A stretch of 64,000 nucleotides of DNA from Hermatobates lingyangjiaoensis (lineage: Eukaryota > Arthropoda > Insecta > Hemiptera > Hermatobatidae). The position numbers were made by a program, and so were the translations under genes. Shown in pieces: positions 61,965 through 64,000 of the stretch. The notes under the pieces are model-generated. The model did no database searches, was not told the origin of the DNA, and saw only the letters and a program-made list of their open reading frames with translations. The DNA lies in assembly GCA_026182355.1 (NCBI GenBank), contig JAPFBL010000003.1, positions 1,116,001 to 1,180,000 on the forward strand, written 5' to 3'. How positions within the stretch are numbered: position 1 is the stretch's first letter; each line of letters begins with the position of its first letter.

Positions 61965-64000
61965 CTGCCAACAGAAACCAGCATTAGCATAAATACCACT
62001 CAGCAGATATAACATCAAAGGTTAAACATTCAGATATAACAGCAAATTTCTGAATAATAAGAATTGTTTACTCTGAAATTTTGATTTTTCCACTACACAT
62101 GAGTAATCATAACTTAAACGGTAAAAAAATGAGTGTAAAGGCATCTGAAATTAAGAGTTAAAGAGGTCGTTTGAAACGTTTTACTAAATGTATCACAAAT
62201 CAACAACAAAAAATCCACTTACAACAACCAAATAGATAATCTAAGATTACTCTATTAATGAATAGCAGAGAAGAAGTTTGCGATATTTTACGACAATTAA
62301 ACTCTCTAACCGAGCAATAAAAAGAATGTTCATGATAACTGCTTTTAAGAAAAATCCACTAAACTGATACCAAACTGAATATTCAAATGAAAAGAATAAA
62401 ACATGCCTAAAATCGTAGAGATTTTGCCATAGAGTATCTACCTCTCCTTGTTAATCACCATATGAATGACGAACGTGAAATACTTGAGTGGTGGTAAGAT
62501 ATTAAAAGTGTTTGATTGAAGAAACTGACTAGTGGGAAAGGAAAAATGAAGAAAAGCCATGTACCAAGTCACTTGCTTCGGGGAATTTATATGATGTCAA
62601 TAGATATCGGAATTAGATATCAATGTATTCAATATAGTTCCTCAAATTCACATTGAAAAGTACTTTGCTTATTGACTACTGATAGTATTTAATATTACGT
62701 TCTGTCATTCTTTCATGGATGGATATATGTAATTGGTTTTATATTTTTATAGTAAATTGGTTATATACCTTTCTCTAATAAAGTTATTTTGTGGTTTAGA
62801 TATTATCAAGATGGGAATTTTGTTTTAAATTTTCAAGAATAACAATAGAGATTGTGTTCTGAAATATTGCTCTAAGCAGGGTTTAAAGAAAATCTTAATT
62901 TTATATAATGGAATTGAAAGAAGACAGAGGAAGGGTCTGGAAAAGTCAGGTGAATGAATGGAAAATCCACTCTAGCGTTTGCTCATTACTTTGGCGTGCC
63001 GGTTGGAGGGGAGGTCCACGAGGATCTGCAGACCGAGAAATTGGCTGCGTCTCGGCGAAACACAGCCCAGTGTCATCGCCGACAATGCTGGGTGATTGAA
63101 TTCGATCCAGTCGTAATCGGGAGAATTAGATGGTGGGCAAGCCAGCTGCAGCCTCTTCTCAATCCCGCCTTCACTGTTCATCCCCTTCAACCACACACTG
63201 CCTTCCAATATCTCTAACAACTACATCCTTTTTAACACTTTCAAACAGTCAATCCAATCTTAAAATTATTCAAAGGAACATCCCTACTGAAATGTGGCCT
63301 AAGTTTATCACTACTGAATAATTTTAAAAATACTGCATCTTCCATGCCGTCATCCACACTTCACTGACACCCGCTTTAATTACAACGGTGTGAAACTACC
63401 GGGTAAGGTCTATACTAGAAGTTCTGAGTGAATCAAGTGATCATTTATTGGATATTTTGTTCATTATATACACTGCGGGGTAGCCATGCAGTGGAGACTA
63501 GATTACTACTTACTTCTACTTTCTACTTTCTAGGTAACATTACTTAATGCTTGCTAGGTTACTTTCTGCCACACCAAACACTTTATCCCTTGTTAATTTG
63601 CTACAATTCTGTGTAATGTTTATTATAATTAATAATAGAATGAAGACATATAAGTAAAAATAAGGATGTTAATAGTAACAATAATAGTTGTAATAATACG
63701 AGGTAGTAATAATAAATGAATAATGAAAATAACATAAAGAAATATATTAAATTGATATTATTACTGTAAAAATAAAATCAACGATGTAAAGTTGTTACTG
63801 TAAAGTGACAAAGATGAAACAAATATATACTTGATGTAAAATTTAGAAAAAATATCCGGATCAATCCAGGATTAAGGGACTTTGAAGTCACATCCCTAGG
63901 ACCGAAGCAATCAGCTGGTCCCCTCTACTAAAGAAGATGTTTAATGTAATTTACCGTTTTGATTTCCTATATACAAAGAATGTATAGAAATCAAGATAAA
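61965..64000 (-). other. Intron or upstream region of robo; Ig1 exon not found
   Basis: A GC-richer block at 62930-63210 has open frames on both strands (minus: SPDYDWIEFNHPALSAMTLG and VSPRRSQFLGLQILVDLP). I do not recognise it as Ig1 and it may be repeat-derived. The rest is AT-rich with nothing recognised. Confidence 0.55.

Noticed and set aside
62972..63220. Possible robo Ig1 exon
   Set aside because: None of the three minus-strand frames has the Ig1 pattern (Cys, core Trp, DxGxYxC) or a phase match to exon 1.

Overview
The window is AT-rich animal nuclear DNA. It has intron-split coding exons, long introns, microsatellites and many degenerate mobile elements, and it shows no bacterial-style gene packing. 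One gene dominates. Nineteen exons on the minus strand, running from 61964 down to 776, join in frame at every junction, each with AG acceptors and GT donors. They encode about 1,051 residues of a Roundabout (Robo) axon-guidance receptor. The protein architecture and the mobile-element content suggest an arthropod, most likely an insect. A hemipteran is possible, but that is only a guess.

Layout from the right (5' side of the gene) to the left: 61965-64000 holds intron or upstream sequence, with no Ig1 or signal-peptide exon seen. Exons 1-7 (61964-49533) encode Ig2, Ig3, Ig4 and the first half of Ig5. A 27.6-kb intron (21965-49532) splits Ig5. Exons 8-12 (21964-11201) encode the rest of Ig5 and three fibronectin type III domains. 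Exon 13 carries the transmembrane helix. Exons 14-19 (6403-776) encode the cytoplasmic tail, with a PYATT tyrosine motif (CC1-like), an LPPPP Ena/VASP-binding motif (CC2-like) and a cysteine-rich stretch. The gene runs off both ends of the window, so the Slit-binding Ig1 and the extreme C-terminus are missing here. The combination of CC1 and CC2 motifs points to the Robo1 class.

The introns are the second story. They hold many copies of short RNA-motif units that resemble hammerhead ribozymes (CTGANGA core, variable but covarying stem II, GAAA, tiny stem III). At least one unit lies co-linear with a GIY-YIG endonuclease C-terminus of a Penelope-like retroelement (45674-46273). Several units lie in head-to-head palindromes, and nearly all abut (TA)n tracts. 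Three hAT-type elements have 8-bp target duplications (3103-3498, 26616-27108, 30389-31194). There are also tRNA-derived SINE-like copies, a pogo/Tigger-like MITE, a 640-bp fold-back repeat, a four-copy 110-bp minisatellite with a mirror pattern of variants, and a decayed partial duplication of the exon 7 splice junction.

No tRNA, rRNA or CRISPR locus and no second convincing protein-coding gene was found. All calls come from reading the sequence and from knowledge of the families; no search was run.
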